From assembly GCA_036504235.1 (NCBI GenBank), contig DASXVN010000079.1:124001-188000 (forward strand): a stretch of 64,000 nt of DNA, read 5' to 3'. Under the pieces are notes generated by a model that was not told the DNA's origin, did no database searches, and saw only the letters and a list, made by a program, of their open reading frames with translations. This document shows positions 1 through 8,895 of the stretch, piece by piece. Each line of letters begins with the position of its first letter. Position 1 is the stretch's first letter. This DNA comes from Zipacnadum sp036504235. GTDB lineage: Bacteria; Armatimonadota; Zipacnadia; Zipacnadales; Zipacnadaceae. A program made the translations under genes and the position numbers.

Positions 1-635
1 GCGTGGCCGGTCTCGTGGCCGGATCGCCCTTCACCGCGACCTGGAATCTGCTGCTAGAGACGGCGCAGGTGGACTTCTACTGGCTCAAGGGTTTGGTGGA
101 GCAGTTGCTGGCCGAGTTGGGCATGGAGGACGTCTCCGTGGTTCGCGGGGCGCACCCCAGCTTTGCCCCCGGGGCTTGCGCCCAGTTATTGGTTGGGGAG
201 CAGACCCTGGGCTACCTGGGCGAGATCGCCGCGCCGGTGGCGCAGGCCTACGACCTGGAGGGGCGTCTGTTCGCTTTCGAGCTGGATTTCGAGTTGATCC
301 TGGCGCAGGCCACGCTCTACCGGCCATACCGGCCGCTGCCCCGCTTCCCGGCGGCGCTCCGGGATGTGGCCGTTACCGTGCCGGACAGCGACGAGTTCAG
401 CGCCGCGACGCTGACTGAGGAAATCCGCACGACCGCCGGCGAGTTCGTGGAGTCGGTGCGGCCCTTTGACTTGTACGTGAGCGCGGAGCGGCTGGGCCCG
501 GGGCGCAAGTCTCTGGCCTTTGAGTTGGTCTTCCGCGCCGCGGAGCGCACCTTGACGGAAGAAGAGCTGGAAGCCGCCATGACCGCCGTGCATCAGCGGC
601 TGGCGGCGCTAGGCGGCGAGATCCGCACGCAATGA
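1..635 (+). CDS. pheT: Phenylalanine--tRNA ligase beta subunit, C-terminal part (5' truncated by window)
   Basis: This is the C-terminal ~210 residues of the beta chain of the alpha2beta2 phenylalanyl-tRNA synthetase, which charges tRNA-Phe in the cytoplasm. The frame is open from the first bases, so the true start lies outside the window. The GTG at base 3 is an internal Val codon. The first ~110 visible residues match the B3/B4-like core end (YLGEIA, FELDF). The last ~95, beginning near RFPAALRDVAVTV, are the anticodon-binding FDX-ACB domain, ending normally (EELEAAM...RLAALGGEIR). The stop overlaps the next gene's ATG (ATGA), so the MFS gene is probably co-transcribed. No pheS is visible; it presumably lies upstream. 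Confidence 0.95.
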   Translation, partial: VAGLVAGSPFTATWNLLLETAQVDFYWLKGLVEQLLAELGMEDVSVVRGAHPSFAPGACAQLLVGEQTLGYLGEIAAPVAQAYDLEGRLFAFELDFELILAQATLYRPYRPLPRFPAALRDVAVTVPDSDEFSAATLTEEIRTTAGEFVESVRPFDLYVSAERLGPGRKSLAFELVFRAAERTLTEEELEAAMTAVHQRLAALGGEIRTQ

Positions 636-1864
636 GCGGACGCTCGAACAGCGCGGTCGACCGGAACCTGCCCGGGGGGCCACCGACCCGCGCCGAGCAA
701 CGGCGCTTGCTGGCCGCGGCCTACGCGGGGATGCTGGGGCTAGCCGCCTGCACCAGTCCGCTGGCGGTGTGCCTGACGGCTTTCGCCCGCAGCTTCCCGG
801 AGCTGACCACGGCGCGGCTGGGGATGGTCTCGACCGTCAGCCTCACCGGCGTGGTGGCGGGGATTCTCTTCTCCGGACCGCTGGCGGATCGCTGGGGCCT
901 CCGTCCCTTCATGATCCTGGGCGCGGCGCTGCAGATCGTCGGTTTGCTCGCCGTGGCCGCGGCGCCGACCTCGCTGCTGCTGCTGGGCGCTATCTGTCTC
1001 GTCGGCTGCGGCACCGGGCTGGTGGACGGGCTGGCCAGTCCCCTGGTGGCGGCGCTGCAGTCGGAGAACCGGACACGCGCGCTCAACTGGCTGCACGCCT
1101 GTTACCCGCTCGGATTTCTGGCCATGGCCGGCATCTCCGCCACGATTCTGCGCCAGACGGACAGTTGGCGCCTGGTCTTTCCGGCGCTCGCCCTGCCGGC
1201 GCTGCTCTCCCTGGCGCTCTGCGTGGCGACGCGCTTTCCCGCGCAGCCGCGACAGGAGTCGCTGGGCGCGGCGCTGCGTCTCGTGGCCGGCAACCGCGCG
1301 GTGCTCATGGCTCTGGGGGCGATCCTGCTGGCCGGGGCCACCGAGATGGGCGTCGAGCACTGGACGCCGACCTTCGTGGAGCGCGCCCTGGGGCGGAGCC
1401 GCGAACTGGGGGCCTTGGTCCTGTCCGGCTTCGCGCTGGGGATGATGGTGGGGCGTTTCGCCACGGGAGCCCTGGCCAAGTGGCTGCCGCCGGCCCGGCT
1501 GGTGCTGCTGGCCTGCGGCGTGTCGTTGGTGGCTCTGCTCGGGATCGCGCTGGGACCCGCGCCGCTGGCCTTGGCCGCGATCTTGCTGCTGGGCTTAGGC
1601 GTATCGGCGATGTGGCCCACCCTGATGGCCTACGCGGCCGATCGCGAACCGGCGGGTGGGGCGACGATGTTCTCGCTCCTGGGGGCGCTGGGCAATGTGG
1701 GCGCGGGCTTCGCGCCCTTGTACGTCGGACTGATCGCGCAGCAGAGCGGCCTGCGTGTGGGCCTCGGCGCGGCGGCGATCTTCCCGGTGTTGGCCGGCCT
1801 GCTGCTGCTGCGCCCGGGTCTTCGCCAAGAAAGTGCCAACGTTGGCCGCCCCGCGGGCCACTAA
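632..1864 (+). CDS. Major facilitator superfamily (MFS) transporter
   Basis: This is a 410-aa protein with about 12 hydrophobic segments typical of MFS permeases, in two six-helix halves. The loop motif GPLADRWGLRPFMILGA after helix 2 is the classic MFS motif A (G-x-L-a-D-r-x-G-r-r). A second copy-like loop appears mid-protein (GRFATGALAKWLPP). It resembles the fucose permease / sugar-type MFS group in overall pattern, but the substrate cannot be read from sequence. The ATG overlaps the pheT stop by 4 nt, which implies translational coupling. No partner genes give a substrate hint. Confidence 0.88.
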   Translation: MSGRSNSAVDRNLPGGPPTRAEQRRLLAAAYAGMLGLAACTSPLAVCLTAFARSFPELTTARLGMVSTVSLTGVVAGILFSGPLADRWGLRPFMILGAALQIVGLLAVAAAPTSLLLLGAICLVGCGTGLVDGLASPLVAALQSENRTRALNWLHACYPLGFLAMAGISATILRQTDSWRLVFPALALPALLSLALCVATRFPAQPRQESLGAALRLVAGNRAVLMALGAILLAGATEMGVEHWTPTFVERALGRSRELGALVLSGFALGMMVGRFATGALAKWLPPARLVLLACGVSLVALLGIALGPAPLALAAILLLGLGVSAMWPTLMAYAADREPAGGATMFSLLGALGNVGAGFAPLYVGLIAQQSGLRVGLGAAAIFPVLAGLLLLRPGLRQESANVGRPAGH

Positions 1865-1948
1865 ATACCGAAGCCTCATACAGTGGCAGAGGCCCGGATC
1901 GTTGTCCCGGCGCGAATGCCGGGAGAGCGGTCAAAGAGCCGATCTATC

Positions 1949-1978
1949 TTGACTTTCGTTGTCTAAAGTGAGTATGAT
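1949..1978 (+). promoter_or_regulatory. Sigma70-type promoter for the small Pro-rich lipoprotein
   Basis: A -35 box TTGACT (1949-1954) and a -10 box TATGAT (1973-1978) are separated by 18 bp. This predicts a transcript starting near 1985 with a leader of about 115 nt before the ATG at 2102. Confidence 0.7.
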
Positions 1979-1984
1979 TAGTGC

Positions 1985-2090
1985 TCGCAGGGAGTATGCT
2001 CTCCCACTGTAGCGGTTAGCACACCGCCTCTGGCTCGCCAGGGGGGTGAAGCAACAAAGCCCCCTTAGTGGGCTAGCAAGATAAGGAGGG
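1985..2090 (+). ncRNA. Structured 5' leader with four successive hairpins (candidate cis-regulatory RNA)
   Basis: Four short hairpins can be drawn in the leader: GGGAG/CTCCC (1990-1994/2001-2005), GCGGT/ACCGC (2012-2016/2023-2027), TGGC/GCCA (2031-2040) and AGCCC/GGGCT (2058-2062/2070-2074). A strong Shine-Dalgarno AAGGAGG (2083-2089) follows. I do not recognise a known riboswitch consensus, and a plain stabilising 5' UTR for an abundant lipoprotein is equally possible. Confidence 0.35.
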
Positions 2091-2101
2091 AGTAGTAAGC
2101 T

Positions 2102-2416
2102 ATGCGTAACGTACTTGTAGCAATGCTGATTGTGGCGCTCCTGGGCGCGCTCCTGGTGTCGATGGTAGGCTGCCCCAAGAAGGCCGAGGCCCCCATGGCC
2201 CCGCCGATGGGCAACATGGCCCCGCCGATGCCGCCGAAGCCCGCGCCGGCGCCCGCCATGGGCAATGAGATGGCCAAGCCTGAGGCCATGCCCGGCAACG
2301 AGATCAAGCCCGCCGGCGCCAAGCCCGGCGAGCCCGTCAAGCCCGGCGCCATGAAGCCCGTCGAGCCCGTGAAGCCCGTCGCGCCGAAGCCCGCGGCCCC
2401 GAAGCCGCCGATGTAG
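2102..2416 (+). CDS. Small Pro/Met/Lys-rich predicted lipoprotein
   Basis: This is a 104-aa protein of unknown function. Residues 1-23 form a hydrophobic signal segment followed by Cys24 in a loose lipobox (M-V-G-C). The rest is low complexity, with repeats of the type KP-x-EP-V-KP and APPMG, and is likely an extended surface or periplasmic spacer. The start is fixed by AAGGAGG at 2083-2089. The sequence immediately after the Cys (CPKKAEAPM) is identical to that of the DUF4349 lipoprotein at 55497, so the two share a lipoprotein leader module. It has its own promoter and terminator and is therefore monocistronic. Confidence 0.75.
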   Translation: MRNVLVAMLIVALLGALLVSMVGCPKKAEAPMAPPMGNMAPPMPPKPAPAPAMGNEMAKPEAMPGNEIKPAGAKPGEPVKPGAMKPVEPVKPVAPKPAAPKPPM

Positions 2417-2478
2417 TCAAGCACTAAACCTCGCCAGGAGGTGACCTCCGGGCCGCCTTCCTCGAGGAGCCGTTTGAG

Positions 2479-2514
2479 ACAGGGGAGATCGCCAATTGAT
2501 CTCCCCTGTTTTGT
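2479..2514 (+). terminator. Rho-independent terminator after the small lipoprotein
   Basis: A perfect 12-bp stem, ACAGGGGAGATC (2479-2490) with GATCTCCCCTGT (2498-2509), has a 7-nt loop and is followed by a T-rich tail. Confidence 0.9.
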
Positions 2515-2547
2515 CGTTTGCCCCTTTTGCCGCCGCTCCGTTAGCGG

Positions 2548-2576
2548 TTGCATTATCCCTCCCCAGCGGCTAAACT
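2548..2576 (+). promoter_or_regulatory. Promoter for argG
   Basis: TTGCAT (2548-2553) and TAAACT (2571-2576) are separated by 17 bp. The predicted transcription start is near 2583, leaving a short leader that contains GAAGGAG (2593-2599). Confidence 0.6.
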
Positions 2577-2609
2577 ATTCGCACTCATTCCCGAAGGAGA
2601 CATACGCTT

Positions 2610-3806
<1,197 letters not shown>

Positions 3807-3831
3807 TCCCACCCGACGCCCAGCCACCCCC

Positions 3832-3867
3832 GCGGGCGGAGCCAATCAGGCTCCGCCCGCTTGCTTT
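3832..3867 (+). terminator. Rho-independent terminator after argG
   Basis: A 12-bp perfect stem, GCGGGCGGAGCC (3832-3843) with GGCTCCGCCCGC (3849-3860), has a 5-nt loop and is followed by TTGCTTT. Confidence 0.9.
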
Positions 3868-3946
3868 ATCCACGCTCTTCCCTTCCTCCCCCCTCCGGCG
3901 TATACTCACCCCTCGATTGTCTGACACCCTCAGGAGGTACTTGCCC

Positions 3947-5275
3947 ATGTCTTCTCCCAAAGTGGTCATGATCGGCGCCGGGTCCGGGTTCTTGGTTACT
4001 ATCGCCCGCGAGCTGGCGCACTCCGTGCCGCTCGCTAACTGCACCTTCACCGTCATGGATATCGACCCCGAGCGGCTGGCCCTCGCCGAGGAGAAGACGC
4101 GGGCGCTGCTCGACCCCTGCCCGGGAATCACCGTCGAGGCGACGACCGACCTGGATACCGCGCTGGCCGGGGCGAATTACGTGATCACCTCCTGCGAGAA
4201 TCACCGCTGGGAGTTCTGGCTGAAGGACTTGCAGATTCCCGAGAAGCATGGGGTTTACCAGGCGCTGGGGGAGAATGGGGGGCCCGGGGGGATCATCCAT
4301 GCCCTGCGCAACATGAAGCTGCTGGGCGGGATCGCCACTGCGATGGAGCGACTCTGCCCGCAGGCGTGGCTGATGAACTTCACCAACCCCATGTCCTTCC
4401 TCTGCACCTATCTGAACAAGTACACGAGCATCAAGACGCTGGGTTTCTGCCACCAGGTGCACGGCACCTTTGGGGTCATCGCCGAGCAGTTGGGCTTCGA
4501 GCCCGGCGAGTTGGAGGTCATCACCGGCGGCGTCAACCACTTCAACTGGCTGATGGACATTCGCCGCCGCGGCACCTCGCAGAGCTACCTGCCGGAGTTC
4601 CTGCGCCGCGTGCAGGAGTCGGAGTGGTGGCTGACCAAGCATGCCAACGTGCCGCGGCAGGAGTTCACGCTGGAGGTGCTCAAGACCTTCGGCGCCTACC
4701 CGGTGGGCTACGACGATCACATCGTCGAGTACCTGCCCTTCTTCTACGAGCGCGAGGAGTGGGAGGCGCACGGCTATGAGTCGTACGTGGGGCAACTGGA
4801 GAAGAACCTGTCCGAGGACAACGTCAGCCTGAAGGTCATCACCCTGCAGGGCCACAACACCGGCAACTTCCCCTTCCCGCAGGACGACACGCACCCCTAT
4901 TACGCGGAGAAGCCGACCGGGGTCATCGAGGCGCTGGAGACCAACACGCCGCTGTACCTGGACGCGATCAACATTATCAACCACGGCAGCATTGACAACC
5001 TGCCGGCCGACGCCATCGTAGACGTGCCGGCGCTGATCGTCGGCGGCGAGGCCCGGGGCCTCCACGTGGGCGCGCTGCCTATCGGGGCGATGGAGCTATG
5101 CCGCCGCCAGATCACCCTGCACGAGATGGTCTCCCAAGCCGCCGCCGAGGGCAACGCCAGTCTGGTAGAGCAGGCCCTCTGCCTGGACCCGTACGTCCAC
5201 AGCCTCACCCAAGCCCGCGCGATCTGGATGGACTACCGCGAGGAATACGCAGAGTGGCTGCCGGAGATGAGCTAA
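3947..5275 (+). CDS. Glycoside hydrolase family 4 (alpha-galactosidase/alpha-glucosidase-like)
   Basis: This is a 442-aa GH4 enzyme. The family cleaves glycosides by an NAD+- and Mn2+-dependent oxidation/elimination mechanism in the cytoplasm. Visible features are the N-terminal dinucleotide-binding motif VVMIGAGSG, NPMSFL, the metal-binding Cys/His of FCHQVHG and GGVNHFNW, and a C-terminal NHGSIDNLPADAIVDVPA block. The start is placed at the ATG 9 nt after AGGAGG (3932-3937); a TTG 10 codons upstream lacks a site. A TATACT -10 box sits at 3901-3906. The sugar and linkage cannot be fixed from sequence. A second, divergent GH4 lies at 46044-47420. Confidence 0.9.
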   Translation: MSSPKVVMIGAGSGFLVTIARELAHSVPLANCTFTVMDIDPERLALAEEKTRALLDPCPGITVEATTDLDTALAGANYVITSCENHRWEFWLKDLQIPEKHGVYQALGENGGPGGIIHALRNMKLLGGIATAMERLCPQAWLMNFTNPMSFLCTYLNKYTSIKTLGFCHQVHGTFGVIAEQLGFEPGELEVITGGVNHFNWLMDIRRRGTSQSYLPEFLRRVQESEWWLTKHANVPRQEFTLEVLKTFGAYPVGYDDHIVEYLPFFYEREEWEAHGYESYVGQLEKNLSEDNVSLKVITLQGHNTGNFPFPQDDTHPYYAEKPTGVIEALETNTPLYLDAINIINHGSIDNLPADAIVDVPALIVGGEARGLHVGALPIGAMELCRRQITLHEMVSQAAAEGNASLVEQALCLDPYVHSLTQARAIWMDYREEYAEWLPEMS

Positions 5276-5456
5276 CCAGAATGGCGGCTCCACCCAAACC
5301 TGCACTTTGTGAACACCGGTAAGGCCAAGTGGAGGTCCGATGCGGAGCCGGAACGAATAATGACTATGGTCTAATCAGGACTGTTCTGTTCTGCATTCGA
5401 GGCACGTCTGCAAGATCCATTGTGTGTCGTATACGCATACCTTAAGGATGCCGGGC

Positions 5457-5951
5457 ATGGATACGAACTTCCGTAAGGAATTGTTTAGCCAGGCGTACCT
5501 AAAGGCCGTAGCCGCGGCGGCTGGTCTGACGTCGGCTCAGCCGTTGCCCGACATCGACAAGTCGGATTGGATACTTGGAATGCCTGGTGCCAAGGGAACT
5601 TCTCGATCACCTAAGATTGACATCCAGCTGAAGTGCACGTCCAGCGACGCCGGAGGCGCGGATGCCCTTGCGTATGAGCTCGACGTTGATACTTACGACG
5701 TTCTCCGTCTGAGCGATATATGGGTGCCTCGCTACCTCGTCGTTGTCACCGTGCCTCCCGAAGTTTCAGATTGGCTCTCTCAGACCCAGGAGCAACTGGC
5801 CATGAAGAAGTGCGCCTACTACCTGGATTTGAAGGATAGCCAGGAGATGAAGAACTCCACCAGCGTCACAGTCCATCTGCCAAGAAACCAAGTCTTTTCG
5901 GTTGAGGCTGTGACCAGCATAATGCTGAAGCGCATGGAGGAGGGGGCTTAA
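5457..5951 (+). CDS. DUF4365-domain protein (putative PD-(D/E)xK-like nuclease fold)
   Basis: This 164-aa protein matches the DUF4365 pattern: N-terminal NFRKELFSQAYLKAVAAAAG, a central SDW.LG...P motif and the strand KIDIQLKCTSS, followed by YDVLRLSD and a beta strand with VVVTVP. The D...QLK arrangement resembles the QxK variant of PD-(D/E)xK nucleases; a nuclease role is inference. The start is the ATG 8 nt after AAGGA (5444-5448); GTG 5424 and ATG 5448 lack well-placed sites. The stop abuts the GTG of the next gene, so the two are one transcript. The gene is visibly less GC-rich than its neighbours, suggesting acquisition by transfer. Confidence 0.75.
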   Translation: MDTNFRKELFSQAYLKAVAAAAGLTSAQPLPDIDKSDWILGMPGAKGTSRSPKIDIQLKCTSSDAGGADALAYELDVDTYDVLRLSDIWVPRYLVVVTVPPEVSDWLSQTQEQLAMKKCAYYLDLKDSQEMKNSTSVTVHLPRNQVFSVEAVTSIMLKRMEEGA

Positions 5952-7109
5952 GTGACCAAGTACTTGCGGCCGGAACTCCCGCGCGGCGTCAGTCCCTTCA
6001 ACCTGGCCGCATACATGCGTGCGTTTGGTTGGCAGATGACGCGGACGGTATACGCGAGAGGCAGCGTCTGGACACTTAAGGGCGATGGCGATTCTGAGTT
6101 CGAGATACTACTGCCAACCAACTCTGCCCTTCGCGACTATGAAGTGCGCCTGATAGAAGCCCTTGAGACGCTAGGGGCCGCTCATGGTAGGCCGCCTGGC
6201 GAGATTGCGCGGGACATTCAGTTGGGAGCGAGCGACGTGGTGCGGGTTCCGCTATTATCCGCTGGAGCGGAGCCTGGCACCGTGCCGATAGACGAGGGAC
6301 TGGCGGGATTTGAGTACACCAAGGAGATGATGCTCGCGGCAGCTTGCGCTGCGGTGAACCCTAAGTCGTACTACTCCTCTCGTAAGCCCTCCGACGCTTC
6401 AGGGTACATGGCGAAAGACGTAAGATTCGGCCAGACTGAACACGGCAGCTATGTGATCACGGTCATTTCAGAGGTCCCTCCGCCGGTGCAGCCGCCGGAG
6501 CCATCAATGGCTTACCTTTGCCCTGAGCAACCTTTCGCCCGGAGGGTGACCTCAACTCTTGCGCATTCGTTGAACGCATTGAAGCAAGCTGCGGAAAACG
6601 AGTCCACATCGGACGAAACCGATCCTTTCGCTGACGTTGTCTCGCTGGGGGTAAGCGCGAACCTGTGCGATGCGGTATTAGGGCTGTCCGGAGGAATCGA
6701 GGGTGTCGACGTGGAGGTGCGCCTCGCTTGGGCCCTTGCGCGTCCGCCTGCTAGCGACGTGCCGTCGCTTATTCGGTTGCCGCGCGAGAGCATGTCCGTG
6801 ATAGAAAGGGCCAGCGCGCGCCTCAAGGCGATGGCCCCGCCCGAAGTAACCGAGGTTGAGGGAATCATCGTCAAGCTGGAGAGCGATAACTCACAGGCTG
6901 GGGGCCGCGCTACGATCCATGGCACCGTCGAAGGCCATATGCGCAAGGTGCGAGTCGACTTGGTACCCGCGGATTACCACGAGGCTACGCAAGCGCATGC
7001 GGAGTACAAGCTCGTCAAGTGCACCGGTGAGATCAAGCTTGAGTGGCGCTCTTTGGTCATGGAGTCACCGACGTCCTTCGAGCGGCTCTCCGATGAACCT
7101 GAAGAATAG
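5952..7109 (+). CDS. Conserved hypothetical protein, partner of the DUF4365 gene
   Basis: This is a 385-aa protein with no domain I can name. It is soluble (no signal peptide or membrane segments). The N-terminal ~110 residues read as a compact domain (VSPFNLAAYMRAFGW, EFEILLPTNSALRDYEVRLIEALETL). A second block holds FEYTKEMMLAAACAAV and VRFGQTEHGSYVITVISEVPPP. The C-terminal third has alternating strands and helices, ending EIKLEWRSLVME. It starts at a GTG directly after the upstream stop, with a purine-rich GGAGGAGGGGG overlapping the end of the DUF4365 gene. Codon use and GC match the DUF4365 gene rather than the flanks. The pair could be a defence or toxin-antitoxin-like unit, but nothing in the sequence proves it. 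Confidence 0.7.
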   Translation: MTKYLRPELPRGVSPFNLAAYMRAFGWQMTRTVYARGSVWTLKGDGDSEFEILLPTNSALRDYEVRLIEALETLGAAHGRPPGEIARDIQLGASDVVRVPLLSAGAEPGTVPIDEGLAGFEYTKEMMLAAACAAVNPKSYYSSRKPSDASGYMAKDVRFGQTEHGSYVITVISEVPPPVQPPEPSMAYLCPEQPFARRVTSTLAHSLNALKQAAENESTSDETDPFADVVSLGVSANLCDAVLGLSGGIEGVDVEVRLAWALARPPASDVPSLIRLPRESMSVIERASARLKAMAPPEVTEVEGIIVKLESDNSQAGGRATIHGTVEGHMRKVRVDLVPADYHEATQAHAEYKLVKCTGEIKLEWRSLVMESPTSFERLSDEPEE

Positions 7110-7269
7110 TCGGGTGGGCCTCCCGGTTGTGCCAAAAAAGTCGTTTTCGCCGCCCAGGGCCCTTTGTCGCGCCCTGTAAACCGCATGTCCATAGGGTGCG
7201 ACCTAGCCCAAATGTGCCCCGCCGGACGGAAAAGGGCCTTTCTTAACACAACCTCCCCGCTGCCCCTAC

Positions 7270-7728
7270 CTACCCCTCCCAACGCTCCTGCACTTTCAGC
7301 ACTACCTTGTGCAGCGTTCCCGCGCCGAGCATGGGGCTGTGGGCGTCTTCGGGGAAGAAGATCGCGAACATCCCGGCCGGCAGCGGGAAATACGCCTGCG
7401 GCTCGTCGGTGTAGAAGATGCGGTCCTTCACCGGGTCGTATTCCTGGGTCGCCTGGGTGCACTCCGCCGTTAGCTTCCACCCGAAGGATTCCTCCCCCGA
7501 GAGCAGGTACTGCACGTCAATATAGCGCCGGTGGACCTCCAGCTTGAGCTGGTCGAGGGTCTTGGCGGGCGCTTGGATGACATCGGCGCGCAGGCGCTCG
7601 CCCTCCAGGGGGTGCGAGCCGGTGGGGATCTGCGCCAGGTCGGGGCGGCGGAGGTACGCGAAACCCGCGGCAAAGCCGGGGTTGAGGGCAAAATAGCGTT
7701 CGGCGTTTTCGAGTCGGTCGATGATCAT
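7270..7728 (-). CDS. YhcH/YjgK/YiaL family protein (DUF386)
   Basis: This 152-aa cupin-like protein belongs to the YhcH/YjgK/YiaL family, linked to sialic acid and other sugar catabolism (proposed anomerase). Recognisable are IIDRLENAERY at the start, LEVHRRYIDVQYLLSGEE with its metal-binding His and Glu, and the C-terminal FAIFFPEDAHSPMLG...KVVLKV. Length is typical. Its start lies 4 nt after the amidase stop with a GAGGAG site inside the amidase 3' end, so translation is coupled. It is the last gene of the minus-strand ThuA/MFS-HEAT/amidase group and converges with the island at 5.4-7.1 kb. Confidence 0.9.
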   Translation of the reverse strand: MIIDRLENAERYFALNPGFAAGFAYLRRPDLAQIPTGSHPLEGERLRADVIQAPAKTLDQLKLEVHRRYIDVQYLLSGEESFGWKLTAECTQATQEYDPVKDRIFYTDEPQAYFPLPAGMFAIFFPEDAHSPMLGAGTLHKVVLKVQERWEG

Positions 7729-7732
7729 GAAT

Positions 7733-8710
7733 CTACTCCTCGATGCGGTGAGTTAGCGAGTCGGGCGAGGTGCGGAGGGGCTCGGGGCTCTTCGAAGCCG
7801 CCCGCAGAGCGTTGCGGCGTAAGCTGGACCACACGAAGGCTACTACCCCCATCAGCAGGAGGCAGGCGATCGTCAGGCCGAGATTGGCCGTGGGGCCCAC
7901 CGGAGACAGCGCGGCGCGGCCGGGGGCAAGCGGCAGCCGCGGTGCGGCGGGCGGAGGGGTGACGGAGACCGGGGTCGCGGCGACAATGGTTGGCGGCGCA
8001 GTCATTCCTCCCACCTGCACCAGGCCCCGCTGCACGCAATGGGCCGCAATCCCCGACACGAGGGCCTGCGCTATCTTCAACTGGCCCTCCGGTGACTGGA
8101 TGAAACGCTCGTCGCTCGGGTTGGTGAGCATGACCATCTCCACCGTGACCACCGGCACCCGGGAGAAGATCGACCCGGTCAGCGCTCCCTGTTCCCCGCC
8201 CCGGGTGGCGGCCGAATCGCCGACTACCTGCCGGCCCGGCAGCGAGCCCTTCAGGCCACTCAGCATCCGCCCGTAGATGGTGCCGGCCGCCCACTTGCTC
8301 AGGCTGCGGACCTGCTTGCTGGGGCCGCTCACGCCTTGCGCCGTCCCCTGCTTATCTGGGTAGTACACGGCAAAGCCGCTCGGGCCGCCGCTGTCGCAGT
8401 GCAGACGCACGGTCAGGACGGCTCGCGCCTGATTGGCGATCTCCGCGCGGCGCCGGTCGCTGACTTTGTCGTCTACCGACTGCTTGGTCAGAACCGGCTT
8501 GGCCCCGGCGGCGCGCAGCAGGCGCCCCAGACGCTCGGCGACCTGGTAGTTGATGACGTACTCGCGCGAACCGGCCGGGCCGGTCGCGCCAAGGCCGTTC
8601 GCCGAGGGGTGGCCGGGGTCCACGCAGATTACCACGCCATCCAGGGTCCCCGCGGTCGCCCCGCCCAGAGTGAGCAGAGCCAGAGTGAGACAAACGATCA
8701 GTTTGTGCAT
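7733..8710 (-). CDS. N-acetylmuramoyl-L-alanine amidase (Amidase_3), exported, with C-terminal membrane anchor
   Basis: This 325-aa exported enzyme is predicted to cleave the amide bond between MurNAc and L-Ala in peptidoglycan. Residues 1-20 are a signal peptide. The zinc ligands are visible as His in VDPGHP, Glu in SREYVINY and His in VRLHCDSGG. The catalytic Glu sits in VVTVEMVMLTNP, with the typical NPSDERFIQSPEGQLKIAQAL tail. After a Pro-rich linker, a single helix (LGLTIACLLLMGVVAFVW) and a basic tail suggest C-terminal anchoring. The ATG at 8710 is 9 nt from GGAGG (8720-8724). An upstream in-frame TTG at 8719 would overlap that site and is rejected. Confidence 0.88.
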   Translation of the reverse strand: MHKLIVCLTLALLTLGGATAGTLDGVVICVDPGHPSANGLGATGPAGSREYVINYQVAERLGRLLRAAGAKPVLTKQSVDDKVSDRRRAEIANQARAVLTVRLHCDSGGPSGFAVYYPDKQGTAQGVSGPSKQVRSLSKWAAGTIYGRMLSGLKGSLPGRQVVGDSAATRGGEQGALTGSIFSRVPVVTVEMVMLTNPSDERFIQSPEGQLKIAQALVSGIAAHCVQRGLVQVGGMTAPPTIVAATPVSVTPPPAAPRLPLAPGRAALSPVGPTANLGLTIACLLLMGVVAFVWSSLRRNALRAASKSPEPLRTSPDSLTHRIEE

Positions 8711-8895
8711 GCCGATCAACCTCCGACGGGTCGGGGTGATGGGGGGGATAAGCTAGATGTCGCCGCGCAGCCGAGCGCCTTGGTATAGGCGAGGCGGGCA
8801 GCGTCGCGGCGTTCGTATTCGTGGAACTGGCGGCTCGAATCGAGCTGGGGGAACCGCGGCGGCGCGCCGAAGCGCCACGGCGATATAGTTTACAC

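Noticed and set aside
3866..5065. Long open frame antisense to the first GH4 gene
   Set aside because: No protein-like motifs or ribosome site, and the opposite strand encodes a complete GH4 enzyme.
5401..5460. Starts at GTG 5424 or ATG 5448 for the DUF4365 gene
   Set aside because: Neither has a ribosome site at proper spacing. ATG 5457 has AAGGA 8 nt upstream and gives the family-typical N-terminus.
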